Positions 1 to 8,648 of a DNA stretch of 43,273 bases are shown one piece after another. The stretch is from NCBI GenBank assembly GCA_903892995.1, contig CAITKP010000007.1:1-43273 (forward strand), in the 5' to 3' direction. Source of the DNA: an uncultured Campylobacterales bacterium (GTDB taxonomy: Bacteria; Campylobacterota; Campylobacteria; Campylobacterales; Sulfurimonadaceae). A model generated the notes under the pieces. The model searched no databases, was not told the origin of the DNA, and saw only the letters and a program-made list of their open reading frames with translations. Made by a program: the position numbers and the translations under genes. Within the stretch, counting starts at the first letter, position 1; every line of letters starts with the position of its first letter.

Positions 1-31
1 GGTAAGATTGTGAAAAAAATAATCAAACTTT

Positions 32-1714
32 TTAGTTCACAATAATCTTCTTCAAAACACTCTCGCACCATCTCTCGATGCTATCATCATCAACATCACC
101 TTTTTTGTGTTCTTTTTGGTCGAATGTGAGAGCATACTCTTCTAAAACATATTTTGTAAGATCTTTATACAAGAGATCATTATCAATGTAATGTTCAATT
201 ATTTCTTTCATATCATCTGCAATATAAGATTCTGTGTCTTCACTTGTATAAAAAATCCAAGTCGAAGGTCCCCAACTACTATCTTGCTCTATTTCAACAA
301 TATATACAGCTTTTTGATCGTAAGCAAACTCTCCGAATAAAAATTTTCTTTGCTTATTTTCATCACCGTCTCGTATTGATTTTGATTTAGTAGATTTTCG
401 CTTCTTATTTTGAATCTTCTTGATATCTAGTGGCCCTACTAATTCGGAACCCTCTACATATGCAAAAGTGAGTAATGCTTCATAAAACTGATAAAAGTTT
501 TCTAGATTAAACACTTCATTTGGCTCTTTTTTCGTTTCATCGGGATCACTACTTTCTGCCAGATGTCCAAGATTCTCATCTCCACCAGCCGATGGCTTTT
601 CAAAACTGTTTCCAACCTGTTTTTGAGTATTTTCTATCTTAAGTTCTGAGTCATTTTCTAAATAGATTGTCTGTCCATACATAGAGAGTTTATTCTTAAA
701 ATATTCATCCTCATTTGAGTGTATGACATACGTTAAATACTCACTTGATGGTGTTCCAGTATAGACCTTATTATCTCTTTGAGGCTTTTTTCTTTTAAAC
801 TTTCGTTTTGGTCTTTTTGGAATCTTATACTGTTGAGGCTCTAAACTTCTTGGATCTACACCTTCACTAAATTGTTTGTACTGTAGTTCTTCAAATCCTA
901 ACGCTGAGTTATCTGAATGTATATTTAGGACTAAGTACTTAGGCTTACCTCTTTTATCGTCTCCTAGATAGATGTATGAAGCGTATATATCAAATGGATC
1001 TCTTATTGGAAACTGTGCTTTTATCGGTTGGTACTCAAAGCTTCCAGACAGAGATTTCTGATTGGCAACATATTCAAGTCTAGCCCTTGCAAAAGAGTTG
1101 CCTACAAAACGGCATAGGAAAGGCAGATCCTTTTTACCTGCTTTCTTTTTTACATGTACTTGTACTACCGTTTCGCCTTTGGTATTTTTCTCGTGATGAA
1201 AACTACCCTCATAATAAAGTTCTCCGAGTGTTCCGCTCATAATTGCATGTTTCATCGAGGAGGACAGAAAGTAGAATCTGTTTGCAATGGTATAGCATGG
1301 AATTATCAGCGTACACTCTTCTTGCTCTTCAATATGAGAAAATTGTCTTAAAAGGTATTTATTGACATCTTTATAGTCTATGATATTTTTAGCTTCATCT
1401 CCATTGATTACAGATGACATACGAACCAGCTTTACTTCATCTACTTGATTGACTGTGAATTCACTTTTGAGAAGAGTTTTATTCTGTCCTACATGTTCAC
1501 CGTTTGTATAGATATGACCGACTTTATACTTGTATCGCATCATTTCAGGAGCGATAAGTTGGGCATGAAATTTATTTGTTTTTATATTTCTAAAAATTGC
1601 TTTGTAATAGTTGGGGTGTTCTTTGATATTGATGTCAGTGACTATGACAAATTCAAAAGGCTGGTTGTAATATTTTGAGAAAAACTCGAGGATTGTTGAG
1701 TTGTTTTGTGCCAA
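32..1714 (-). CDS. Tn7-like transposition accessory protein, TnsE-like (tentative)
   Basis: A 560-residue protein read from a TTG start. The start is supported by a GGAGG ribosome site 8 nt upstream (complement at 1723-1727). I do not recognise it with certainty. The N-terminal half contains a segment with IANRFYFLSSSMKHAIMSG. A very basic linker (KRPKRKFKRKK) and an acidic low-complexity stretch follow. The C-terminal part has VYIVEIEQDSSWGPSTWIF and a final helix with WCESVLKKI; as I remember them, Tn7 TnsE C-terminal domains have a similar EID-x-S...STL pattern. In Tn7, TnsE directs insertion to lagging-strand and conjugal DNA. The gene begins just inside a putative Tn7-like terminus and reads into the element, so TnsB-type binding at the repeats could repress it. 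No DDE transposase motif is visible. It could instead be an unrelated element gene. The gene is certain; the function is not. Confidence 0.5.
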   Translation of the reverse strand: MAQNNSTILEFFSKYYNQPFEFVIVTDINIKEHPNYYKAIFRNIKTNKFHAQLIAPEMMRYKYKVGHIYTNGEHVGQNKTLLKSEFTVNQVDEVKLVRMSSVINGDEAKNIIDYKDVNKYLLRQFSHIEEQEECTLIIPCYTIANRFYFLSSSMKHAIMSGTLGELYYEGSFHHEKNTKGETVVQVHVKKKAGKKDLPFLCRFVGNSFARARLEYVANQKSLSGSFEYQPIKAQFPIRDPFDIYASYIYLGDDKRGKPKYLVLNIHSDNSALGFEELQYKQFSEGVDPRSLEPQQYKIPKRPKRKFKRKKPQRDNKVYTGTPSSEYLTYVIHSNEDEYFKNKLSMYGQTIYLENDSELKIENTQKQVGNSFEKPSAGGDENLGHLAESSDPDETKKEPNEVFNLENFYQFYEALLTFAYVEGSELVGPLDIKKIQNKKRKSTKSKSIRDGDENKQRKFLFGEFAYDQKAVYIVEIEQDSSWGPSTWIFYTSEDTESYIADDMKEIIEHYIDNDLLYKDLTKYVLEEYALTFDQKEHKKGDVDDDSIERWCESVLKKIIVN

Positions 1715-1728
1715 TCTTCAATCCTCCA

Positions 1729-1773
1729 GTAACATTTATTCTTGTCGAGTAACATTTGTTCTTGTAAATGACA
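1729..1773 (-). mobile_element. Putative Tn7-like transposon terminus with transposase-binding repeats
   Basis: Two nearly identical direct repeats lie 20 bp apart (1729-1748 and 1749-1768), sharing GTAACATTTRTTCTTGT. A third, weaker copy overlaps the argJ end at about 1769-1788. Read on the minus strand, the block starts TGTCATTTACAAGAAC and continues with ACAAGAAYAAATGTTACT units. This resembles TnsB-binding arrays of Tn7-like elements (ACAA-NNATAAAT type sites, TGT...ACA ends). The TGTCA terminus at 1769-1773 lies one base past the argJ TAA. The other end is outside the window, so the element's extent is unknown. The repeats are seen directly; the transposon assignment is inference. Confidence 0.5.
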
Positions 1774-1774
1774 T

Positions 1775-2956
1775 TTAAGTTCTGTAATCCGCATTGATTT
1801 TGACATATTCATATCCAAGATCACAGCCATAAGCTGTAAAATTTCCATCTTTTATTCCAAGATCACAACTGATGGTAAAGTTTGGAAGCTTCATAATCCC
1901 AGCGGCACTCACTTCCATCGTTTTGTCAAAATAGATTTCACCTCTATCATAGACACATAGATCATTGAAGCAGATTCTCAGCATCTCTTCCTTACATGTA
2001 ACGCCACTTGCTCCAACAGTAGAAGCGATACGTCCCCAATTTGGGTCTTCACCATACAATGCAGTTTTCACCAAAAGTGAATCAGAAAGAGCTTTTGCAA
2101 CTTTTTCTGCTTCTTTATCATTTTTCGCACCCGTTATTTTGTAAGTCACTACTTTTGTAGCGCCCTCACCATCTCGAACCATTTCTAGGGCTAAAAATTT
2201 CATCACTTCATATAAAGCTGCTTTAAATGCTTCTTTATGAAAAACACCACTTTTTTTATTACTAAAGAGCATAATCGTGTCATTTGTCGATGTATCGCCA
2301 TCAACACTGATCGCATTAAAAGTCGTTTTTACTGTTTTATCAAGGATTCGTTGCATCTTCTTTTTAGAGATATCAGCGTCAGTCGTGATAAAGCAAAGCA
2401 TTGTAGCCATCGCTGGATTTATCATCCCCGCACCCTTAGCCATTGCACCTATATGAAATTTACTTCCATCTTCAAGCACAACTTCAAAAGCGATAGTTTT
2501 AGAAAAACCATCTGTTGTCATAATCGCTTGGCTGGCGTTTGTTGGTTCTTTTTTTGTGATATCAAACTTTTTAGCGCCCGCTATGATCTTCTCTTTTGGA
2601 AGTCTCACGCCGATGACACCCGTTGAACTCATAACAGGATTTACAAGTCCATCGATTGCAAGAGAGTTTAACACTTGATCAATATCGCTTATCCCCGCTG
2701 GGCCTGTCATCGCATTTGCATTTTTTGAGTTTATCATCACAAAGTTTGTTTTAAAATCACCCTTATTTCTAAAGTGGCGAATTGGTGCGGCAGTCATCTT
2801 ATTTGTTGTGAAAGTTGAAGCGATATCACAAAGAGTATCACTGTAGATAAATGCCATATCAAGGGCATCATTAGCTTTTAAGCCTGCGCTAATTCCATCA
2901 GCAAAAAAGCCATCTGCTGCGCATACACCGCTATCGATTTTATTTAAAATATACAT
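1775..2956 (-). CDS. argJ: Arginine biosynthesis bifunctional protein ArgJ (ornithine acetyltransferase / N-acetylglutamate synthase)
   Basis: A cytoplasmic enzyme of the cyclic arginine pathway. It moves the acetyl group from N-acetylornithine to glutamate, and in bifunctional forms also uses acetyl-CoA. The 393-residue length is usual. The family's self-cleavage region is present as KGAGMINPAMATMLCF, where cleavage before the Thr of the ATML motif makes the alpha and beta chains and frees the Thr nucleophile. VDGDTSTNDT and the C-terminal INADYRT are also typical. The gene is complete although a putative transposon end begins one base after its stop. The ATG is preceded by AGGAAAA, and a TATAAT box about 29 bp upstream gives a short leader. 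Confidence 0.97.
   Translation of the reverse strand: MYILNKIDSGVCAADGFFADGISAGLKANDALDMAFIYSDTLCDIASTFTTNKMTAAPIRHFRNKGDFKTNFVMINSKNANAMTGPAGISDIDQVLNSLAIDGLVNPVMSSTGVIGVRLPKEKIIAGAKKFDITKKEPTNASQAIMTTDGFSKTIAFEVVLEDGSKFHIGAMAKGAGMINPAMATMLCFITTDADISKKKMQRILDKTVKTTFNAISVDGDTSTNDTIMLFSNKKSGVFHKEAFKAALYEVMKFLALEMVRDGEGATKVVTYKITGAKNDKEAEKVAKALSDSLLVKTALYGEDPNWGRIASTVGASGVTCKEEMLRICFNDLCVYDRGEIYFDKTMEVSAAGIMKLPNFTISCDLGIKDGNFTAYGCDLGYEYVKINADYRT
1992..2001. repeat. TTACATGTAA palindrome, copy 1
   Basis: Inside argJ; read as Val-Thr-Cys-Lys. The only copy followed by C instead of a purine. Confidence 0.85.
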
Positions 2957-2984
2957 TATTTTTCCTATGATTGTTTTGGGTGGT

Positions 2985-2990
2985 ATTATA
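2985..2990 (-). promoter_or_regulatory. Likely -10 box of argJ
   Basis: Minus-strand TATAAT, 28 bp before the argJ ATG. The predicted transcript start is near 2978, with a leader of about 22 nt containing AGGA. No clear -35 is seen, as is common in this phylum. Confidence 0.5.
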
Positions 2991-3024
2991 TAATAAATTA
3001 GGTTGTGGAATTGTTACATGAAGT

Positions 3025-3090
3025 CGTAAAACCCTGTGAAGAGTTTTACATGATTGGAGTTTTAACTCCGAAAAACTACGAGTTTTTCTT
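3025..3090 (-). terminator. Inverted-repeat cluster downstream of rpmB
   Basis: Three short dyads lie between rpmB and argJ: GTAAAAC/GTTTTAC (3025-3031 and 3043-3049), the perfect GGAGTTTTAACTCC (3056-3069), and AAAAACT/AGTTTTT (3071-3087), which overlaps the rpmB stop. The last two could end rpmB transcription before argJ. No long U tract follows, so this is only a candidate. Confidence 0.35.
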
Positions 3091-3264
3091 TAGTGTGCGA
3101 AGCTCTTTTGCAGAAATTTTAATTTTTTTCGTTGTTCCATCTTCTAATGTAACACGAACAACTCTCAAGTTTGGTAAAAAACGACGTTTAGTTCTGTTTT
3201 TTGCATGAGAAACATTATTTCCACTCATTGGGCCTTTGCCGCTGATAGCACATCTTCTTGCCAT
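3076..3264 (-). CDS. rpmB: 50S ribosomal protein L28
   Basis: A 62-residue, strongly basic protein beginning [21 protein letters not shown], the classic L28 N-terminus. [16 protein letters not shown] and an [11 protein letters not shown] tail follow. L28 is a component of the large ribosomal subunit. The length matches the short epsilonproteobacterial form. The ATG has AAGGGAG about 8 nt upstream, and a minus-strand TATAAT lies at 3300-3305. The gene stands alone here, divergent from the HDOD gene. Confidence 0.97.
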   Translation of the reverse strand: MARRCAISGKGPMSGNNVSHAKNRTKRRFLPNLRVVRVTLEDGTTKKIKISAKELRTLKKNS

Positions 3265-3299
3265 ATCTAGGCTCCCTTGTACAAAAATTTAAGTTGCGA

Positions 3300-3305
3300 A
3301 TTATA
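3300..3305 (-). promoter_or_regulatory. Likely -10 box of rpmB
   Basis: Minus-strand TATAAT, 36 bp before the rpmB ATG, in the A/T-rich divergent spacer shared with the HDOD gene. Confidence 0.45.
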
Positions 3306-3415
3306 TCAAACCAAAACAAAAGCGCAACTTAAGAGAATATTTAATTGCTTTTAATTATCAATTAAACGCAAAAAGGATAAAATTTAACACAATTAGATAC
3401 AAACTGGAGAACCTT

Positions 3416-4216
3416 ATGATTACTGCAGAAGATATCAAAGAATACATCAAAAAGATTCCACCCACACCTGCTATTTTAAATGAAACCATCTTACATGTAA
3501 ATGCTGGTGATCTCACTAAAGCTGCAAAAGTAGCTCAAGAAGACTTGGCACTTGCAAGCTATTTAAGGAATTTAGTCAATAAGCCTATTTATGGATTTAA
3601 AAATGAGGTTCATGACATTTCACAAATCTTTGGTATTTTGGGTGTAAATATCGCAAAACAATCTCTTTATAATTATATGCTCTCTTTGTTATCGCCAAAA
3701 AAATGGGTTTTGTTTGCTATGAATCAACATCTTTTTTATGATCTGCAAGCTGATTTGAGTAAACATTGGTATGATATTCTTGAACATCTAAACATAGATG
3801 ACAAAGACATAGGAAGTGCGATCACACTTTTACCCTCAAGTATTATCATCTGCGAAGCTCTTTTTAAAGAAAATATAGAGAATGTCAAGCTCTTAAGAAG
3901 TACCAAAAATTTAGATTACAACACTATTTTAAAAAGACTTACCAAACTTGATCTCTTTGATATATCAAAATATATTGCTAAAACTTGGCAAATGCCAGAG
4001 AGTATTGGAACTATCATTTTAGCATCATCAGGAACAAGACCAGCCTCAGATGAAAGATTAAACAATCTTGGAAAATGGATGCATCTTCTACTGTTTTACG
4101 AACTTTCAAAGCCTCAGTTCCTTGAAGCAGGACTCAACGATTTCATAGAGTTTAATGTCGAATACGTTATGGATATTTATGAGGATTTTATGAAGGTAAT
4201 GGAAGTAAAAGAATGA
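3416..4216 (+). CDS. HDOD domain protein
   Basis: A 266-residue protein with an N-terminal HDOD-type domain. It opens IKKIPPTPAILNETILHV, continues with the serial-helix segment AAKVAQEDLALASYLRNLVN, and then ISQIFGILGVN, the usual HDOD order. HDOD proteins are non-catalytic relatives of HD phosphohydrolases that act as signalling adaptors. No HD metal motif is present. The stop overlaps the ATG of the next gene (ATGA), a CheX-domain protein, so the two are co-translated and probably work in the same chemotaxis- or motility-linked pathway. The start has GGAG 6-7 nt upstream. Confidence 0.8.
   Translation: MITAEDIKEYIKKIPPTPAILNETILHVNAGDLTKAAKVAQEDLALASYLRNLVNKPIYGFKNEVHDISQIFGILGVNIAKQSLYNYMLSLLSPKKWVLFAMNQHLFYDLQADLSKHWYDILEHLNIDDKDIGSAITLLPSSIIICEALFKENIENVKLLRSTKNLDYNTILKRLTKLDLFDISKYIAKTWQMPESIGTIILASSGTRPASDERLNNLGKWMHLLLFYELSKPQFLEAGLNDFIEFNVEYVMDIYEDFMKVMEVKE
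3491..3500. repeat. TTACATGTAA palindrome, copy 2
   Basis: Inside the HDOD gene; read as Leu-His-Val. Confidence 0.85.
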
Positions 4217-5607
4217 GAGCGGTTGTAAAAGATGGTGTTGGAATATTTTATCCCCAAGGCTTTTTAGATGGCAATAACGCACCATCATTTTTAACAATAG
4301 ATGACATTAAGGCAACAGAGCAGTTAAAAGTAGATATGCTTCTTGTCTCGCTAAAAAAAGTGATATTTTTCAACTTTAACGGTATAGATGTTTTTGTAAA
4401 ACTTTTGCTTCGCATACGAATAAAAAACCATATTGCTATTGGTATTTGCGATTATGATAGAAAAAAATATGATGCGATTATGACTTACTATAAAGATAAT
4501 CTCTCATTTTCTCTCTTTAAAAATTCAAGAATTGCAGAACTTTTTGCTTCTAACTTTGTTGTCAAAGATAAGACTGTTCTTCTTTATAGTTCTGATCCCT
4601 CTCAACGCTCTGCTATGGCGATTGAGCTCTATGACCACGGACACAATCCTGTCATTTCTCAAACAAAAGAGGATTTTGATGAAAAAGCCATCCATCACGA
4701 TGCCTATTATGAGATAATTGAAAATACTCGACTTGGACTTATGGGTCAAAAAGTCGCTACTCGCGTGACTGGAAATGCTATTATTTATACGGTATCTGGA
4801 TTTTTAGATGCTGAGATTGGCAATACTTTTAATATCGCTTATCATACTAATTCTCTCAATGTCGGTTTTCGTCTCTTTATCTTTGATGCGTATAAAGTCA
4901 TCTCTATGAATGTACACGCTGTCAATTTTTTATCCAAACTATGCTCTTCTGCTGCGGAATATAATGCAACGATCTCATTTGTCGGTATGACCTTTGAAAA
5001 AACTCCTATTGCATTTAAAGAGGAACTTGAAGACTCTGGAATGATGTTTTTTAATAATATGGACGATATTTTAAAAGACAAAGAGCTGCTTGAAGAGCTT
5101 GGAGGAAGCAGCGTTGCTGCTATAAAAAACAAACGCACTCTCACAAAAACAATCGTTGCAGAGCTTCCAGATTTTATCGATGCGACAGTTACTACGATAG
5201 AGATGATGACAAATGCAAAAGCTGTAAAAAAATCAGCGAATATGCAAACGATCGCGATTGAAAATATCGATGATAAGATGGCAAGTTCAATTGGATTTTA
5301 TGGAAATATTGATGGAATGATCATTTTAATCTTTCCAAAAGAGGTCGCTAAAAAAAGTTGTGCATTGCTTATTGGAGAGGAAACAGACGACCCAAATCAG
5401 ATACTCGATGCGCTTGCAGAGTTTGTCAATATCATCGGCGGACGTACAAAAACGCTCCTAGCTGAAAAGCAGATCTCTGTGGATATAACTCTTCCTAGAA
5501 CCTATGAAACTGCACAAAAACTCCTAGAAGTTGCTTCCATGAAAAAGGGTGTGCAAGTAGATATGAGTTTTAATGATGATAATTTCACTTTTTTCCTTAC
5601 AAGATAG
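4213..5607 (+). CDS. Multidomain signalling protein: STAS-like, receiver-like, STAS-like, CheX domain
   Basis: 464 residues. Residues about 1-110 look like a STAS/anti-sigma-antagonist fold (FYPQGFLDGNNAP at the start). Residues about 118-165 (DKTVLLYSSDPSQRSAM) resemble a shortened, degenerate receiver. Residues about 180-290 repeat the STAS pattern (YTVSGFLDAEIGN). The C-terminal 160 residues are a CheX/CheC-type phosphatase domain: GFYGNIDGMIILIFPKE, then AEFVNIIGGRTK carrying the E-x-x-N catalytic pair, and a proline near the end of an ITLPRTYE segment. CheX dephosphorylates CheY-P, so a role in tuning a phospho-relay together with the overlapping HDOD gene is likely. The domain limits are estimates by eye. 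Confidence 0.75.
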   Translation: MRAVVKDGVGIFYPQGFLDGNNAPSFLTIDDIKATEQLKVDMLLVSLKKVIFFNFNGIDVFVKLLLRIRIKNHIAIGICDYDRKKYDAIMTYYKDNLSFSLFKNSRIAELFASNFVVKDKTVLLYSSDPSQRSAMAIELYDHGHNPVISQTKEDFDEKAIHHDAYYEIIENTRLGLMGQKVATRVTGNAIIYTVSGFLDAEIGNTFNIAYHTNSLNVGFRLFIFDAYKVISMNVHAVNFLSKLCSSAAEYNATISFVGMTFEKTPIAFKEELEDSGMMFFNNMDDILKDKELLEELGGSSVAAIKNKRTLTKTIVAELPDFIDATVTTIEMMTNAKAVKKSANMQTIAIENIDDKMASSIGFYGNIDGMIILIFPKEVAKKSCALLIGEETDDPNQILDALAEFVNIIGGRTKTLLAEKQISVDITLPRTYETAQKLLEVASMKKGVQVDMSFNDDNFTFFLTR

Positions 5608-5681
5608 TCCAAAAAACTCACTATAAGCTTTTAGAGTAAAGAGTTTTGATAAAATTTCAAAAAATATAAAAAGGGCGATTT

Positions 5682-6323
5682 ATGCTTGTAGCTCCAAGTG
5701 TTCTCTCAGCTGATTTTGGCAATCTTGCAAACGATGTAAAAGCGATATGTGATGCGGGATGTGATCTTGTACATGTAGATGTTATGGATGGACATTTTGT
5801 TCCAAATCTCACTATTGGGCCCGTTGTTGTCTCTGCGATCGCAAAAGCGGCAACAAAGCCTTTGGATATTCATCTCATGGTTCAAAACAACACTTTTTTT
5901 GTTGAACTTTTTGCTCCCTTAAAACCTGAATATATCTCTTTTCATATTGAAGAGGAGAAACATCCCCATAGATTGATCCAAAAGATCCGTTCTTTTGGTA
6001 TCAAACCTGCAATCGTCTTGAATCCGCATACGCCTCCTGAAGCGATAGAATATATACTAGAAGACCTCGATATGGTTTTGTTGATGAGTGTAAATCCTGG
6101 ATTTGGCGGACAAAGCTTTATCCCAAATGTCATCAAAAAGATCAAACGCCTTAAAGAACTCAGAGATGCGATCAATCCAAACTGTCTCATTGAAATCGAT
6201 GGCGGTGTTACAAATAATAATATCGAGATGCTTCGTGATGCAGGAGTAGATGTATGTGTAGCTGGAAGTTATGTTTTCAAGCATACATCATACAAAGAAG
6301 CCATAGATAGCTTGCATATATGA
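5682..6323 (+). CDS. rpe: Ribulose-phosphate 3-epimerase
   Basis: A 213-residue TIM-barrel enzyme that interconverts ribulose-5-phosphate and xylulose-5-phosphate in the pentose phosphate and Calvin pathways. All signature blocks are visible: VAPSVLSADF, HVDVMDGHFVPNLTIGP, LDIHLMV, VLLMSVNPGFGGQSFIP and EIDGGVTNNN. The length is normal. GGGCG lies 8-9 nt before the ATG. Its last codons overlap the trpF ATG by 4 bp, so the two are coupled. Confidence 0.97.
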   Translation: MLVAPSVLSADFGNLANDVKAICDAGCDLVHVDVMDGHFVPNLTIGPVVVSAIAKAATKPLDIHLMVQNNTFFVELFAPLKPEYISFHIEEEKHPHRLIQKIRSFGIKPAIVLNPHTPPEAIEYILEDLDMVLLMSVNPGFGGQSFIPNVIKKIKRLKELRDAINPNCLIEIDGGVTNNNIEMLRDAGVDVCVAGSYVFKHTSYKEAIDSLHI

Positions 6324-6904
6324 GAACAAAGATTTGCGGCATCACCTCTTATGAAGATGCGATGGTGGCTATTGATGCAGGTGCGGATGCTTTAGGATTT
6401 GTCTTTTATAAAGACTCACCTCGATACATCAACAAAGATGACGCAAAAAAAATCATCCAAATGCTTCCTCCATTTGTTGAAAAAGTTGCACTTTTTGTCA
6501 ATGAAGATCCATCTGTAATCGATGAAATATGCTTACATGTAAAGGCGACTCTTGCACAGATTCATTTTGATGCACCAAAAGAGTTCTATGATTCTCTTCA
6601 AACGCCTCATATAAAAGTAGTTCGTGCGCAGTCAAAAGAGGATCTTTTAAGATTTAGCGATGAGTACAGACTCATCGATGCCTATTGTGAGTCGTATGGA
6701 GGCGCTGGAAAACGTATAAATATTGAGTGGTTTGATAACGTGGATTGTTCTAAAATCATCTTAGCTGGTGGGTTAGATGCAGACAATGTTACCCAGCTTA
6801 CAAAATATGGTTTCTATGGAGTCGATGTCAGCAGTGGCGTAGAAAAAGCAAAAGGGATCAAAGATCACGATAAAGTAAGAGAGTTTATTAAAAATGCTAG
6901 GTAA
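6320..6904 (+). CDS. trpF: Phosphoribosylanthranilate isomerase
   Basis: 194 residues, the usual size. It starts MRTKICGITSYEDAMVAIDAGADALG, containing the conserved KICGI with the catalytic Cys. FVFYKDSPRYI and the phosphate-binding ILAGGLDADNV and GVDVSSGVE follow. It catalyses the third step of tryptophan synthesis from anthranilate. It sits apart from other trp genes, between rpe and an exonuclease gene, with a 4-bp overlap upstream and an 11-bp overlap downstream. Confidence 0.96.
   Translation: MRTKICGITSYEDAMVAIDAGADALGFVFYKDSPRYINKDDAKKIIQMLPPFVEKVALFVNEDPSVIDEICLHVKATLAQIHFDAPKEFYDSLQTPHIKVVRAQSKEDLLRFSDEYRLIDAYCESYGGAGKRINIEWFDNVDCSKIILAGGLDADNVTQLTKYGFYGVDVSSGVEKAKGIKDHDKVREFIKNAR
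6533..6542. repeat. TTACATGTAA palindrome, copy 3
   Basis: Inside trpF; Leu-His-Val-Lys, flanked GC...AGG. Confidence 0.85.
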
Positions 6905-7700
6905 TTTTGTACTAGATAAAAAAAGTTTATCTAAACTCTCTACTTGCGGTCTCTCACAAGAGAGTATGAAAGCGCAACTCAAAAATGAAGATATCGATTT
7001 TACACTCGAACTCTGGCGCGCACAGGGACTTGATATACTCAAATATAATTCATTGTATTTCTATGCGACCAAATTTCTCACGCTTGAAGATACTATCTTT
7101 TGTATCGTCGATGTGGAAACAAACGGCTCTAAAACAGATAAACATCAGATTATCGAGATTGGAGCAGTGAAGATTTTAAATGGCGAAATTATTGATAGCT
7201 TTGAAAGTTTGGTCTATTGTGAAGAGATCAATACGCATATAACTCAAATCACAGGAATCTCTGTCGAGGATACTAAAGATGCTCCCCCATTAAAATATGT
7301 TATGCAAGAGTTTAAACTCTTTTTAGGCGAGAGTGTTTTTGTAGCACATGATATAAAATTTGATTTTAAATTCGTTTCTTCGATGATGGAAAAGACAGGA
7401 TTAAGCCCTCTCTTAAATCGTCATTTATGTACTATCAATCTCTCTGAGAGAACAATTGAATCTTACAGATATGGACTTTCATACCTCAATGAACTTTTAG
7501 GTCTCTATAAAGAAGCCACTCATCATAGAGCACTTTCGGATGCGATGACAACAGCAAAACTTTTTTTAAAATCCTTAACATTTATAGGAACAGATGTAAA
7601 AACAGTGGAAGATTTAATTAGTTTTTCTAAAAATGAAAGAAGATTAAAAAGGCCGAAATTCGACCCTCTTTTAGCTTGTGCAGAAGAGAATAAAGAGTAG
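6894..7700 (+). CDS. DnaQ-like 3'-5' exonuclease (DEDDh family)
   Basis: 268 residues. After about 65 residues of lineage-specific N-terminus comes a DEDDh exonuclease domain: IVDVETNG (Asp73, Glu75), IIEIGAVKI, FVAHDIKFDFKF (second Asp), and HHRALSDA (His and last Asp). All five catalytic positions are present. The family includes the proofreading epsilon subunit of DNA polymerase III and related repair or RNA exonucleases; I cannot tell which from the sequence. It overlaps trpF by 11 bp and converges on accA with only 3 bp between the stops. Confidence 0.88.
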   Translation: MLGNFVLDKKSLSKLSTCGLSQESMKAQLKNEDIDFTLELWRAQGLDILKYNSLYFYATKFLTLEDTIFCIVDVETNGSKTDKHQIIEIGAVKILNGEIIDSFESLVYCEEINTHITQITGISVEDTKDAPPLKYVMQEFKLFLGESVFVAHDIKFDFKFVSSMMEKTGLSPLLNRHLCTINLSERTIESYRYGLSYLNELLGLYKEATHHRALSDAMTTAKLFLKSLTFIGTDVKTVEDLISFSKNERRLKRPKFDPLLACAEENKE

Positions 7701-7703
7701 ATT

Positions 7704-8639
7704 TTACTCTGAAAACTCGCCTACACTTACAAGTTTTTTATAGCGTTGTTCCATTCTCTCTTCATCTGTGAGAGTACGCAAATGCTCTAGCTGAGTTAAG
7801 AAATATTCTCCTAATGCGCGTGCAGCTCCCTCTTTATCACGATGTGCTCCAATAAGTGGTTCATCAATAACATCATCAATAAGATTGAGGTCTTTTAAGT
7901 CTTCGCTAGTAATTCTTAATGCTTTTGTAGCTGTCTCCACTTTTGCTGGATCATTCCATAAAATTGCAGAACAACCCTCTGGGGAAATAACACTAAATAC
8001 AGAATAGCGCATCATAGCAAGTCTATCGGCAACACCAATAGCCAAAGCTCCACCACTTCCACCCTCACCGATTACAATAGATACTGTTTGCGTGTTAAGT
8101 TTTGAAAGTTCAAGAAGATTTCTAGCAATCGCCTCACTTTGATTTCTCTCCTCAGCACCAAGTCCAGGATATGCACCCGGAGTGTCTATAAGCATCAAAA
8201 CAGGGATATGAAACTTCTCAGCCATCTGAGCAGCACGAAGTGCCTTACGATACCCTTCTGGATTTGGCATACCAAAGTTGCGTTTTAGCTTGTTTTTCGT
8301 TCCACGCCCTTTTTGCTCACCAATAACCATCACTTTTTCTTCACCAATATATCCAAGATAACAGATAATAGCTGGATCATCTCTAAAGTGACGATCACCA
8401 TGAATCTCATAAGCATCATGCATCAAAATATTGATATAATCAAGTGCATAAGGACGGTCTTGGTGACGTGCAAGTTGAAGTTTTTGGAATGGAGAAAGAT
8501 TTTTATATGTCTTTGCGACCTCTTTATCGAGATCCTTTTGTAATATTTCAACAGCCTGATTATCACGGCGCATCTCTGCGCTTACGATATCTTCTTGTAT
8601 CTGTTTTATTTTCTGTTCAAAATCAAGATATGTTGCCAA
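7704..8639 (-). CDS. accA: Acetyl-CoA carboxylase carboxyltransferase subunit alpha
   Basis: 311 residues. It has the coiled N-terminal segment followed by the crotonase-like carboxyltransferase core: [53 protein letters not shown] and [17 protein letters not shown]. With AccD it transfers carboxyl from biotin to acetyl-CoA, forming malonyl-CoA for fatty acid synthesis. It follows fabF with 9 bp between them, in a fatty-acid gene run (acpP, fabF, accA) on the minus strand. Confidence 0.97.
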   Translation of the reverse strand: MATYLDFEQKIKQIQEDIVSAEMRRDNQAVEILQKDLDKEVAKTYKNLSPFQKLQLARHQDRPYALDYINILMHDAYEIHGDRHFRDDPAIICYLGYIGEEKVMVIGEQKGRGTKNKLKRNFGMPNPEGYRKALRAAQMAEKFHIPVLMLIDTPGAYPGLGAEERNQSEAIARNLLELSKLNTQTVSIVIGEGGSGGALAIGVADRLAMMRYSVFSVISPEGCSAILWNDPAKVETATKALRITSEDLKDLNLIDDVIDEPLIGAHRDKEGAARALGEYFLTQLEHLRTLTDEERMEQRYKKLVSVGEFSE

Positions 8640-8648
8640 AAATGGTCC

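Noticed and set aside
32-1714. DDE transposase of the TniA/TnsB type
   Set aside because: The length fits TniA, but no D-D-E motif, HTH pattern or integrase core segment can be seen in the translation.
2237-2626. 129-codon plus-strand ORF inside argJ
   Set aside because: It is antisense to a well-conserved enzyme, with composition unlike real proteins and no ribosome site.
4842-5144. 100-codon minus-strand ORF
   Set aside because: It is antisense within the CheX-domain gene, Ser/Leu-rich, with no ribosome site; a shadow frame.
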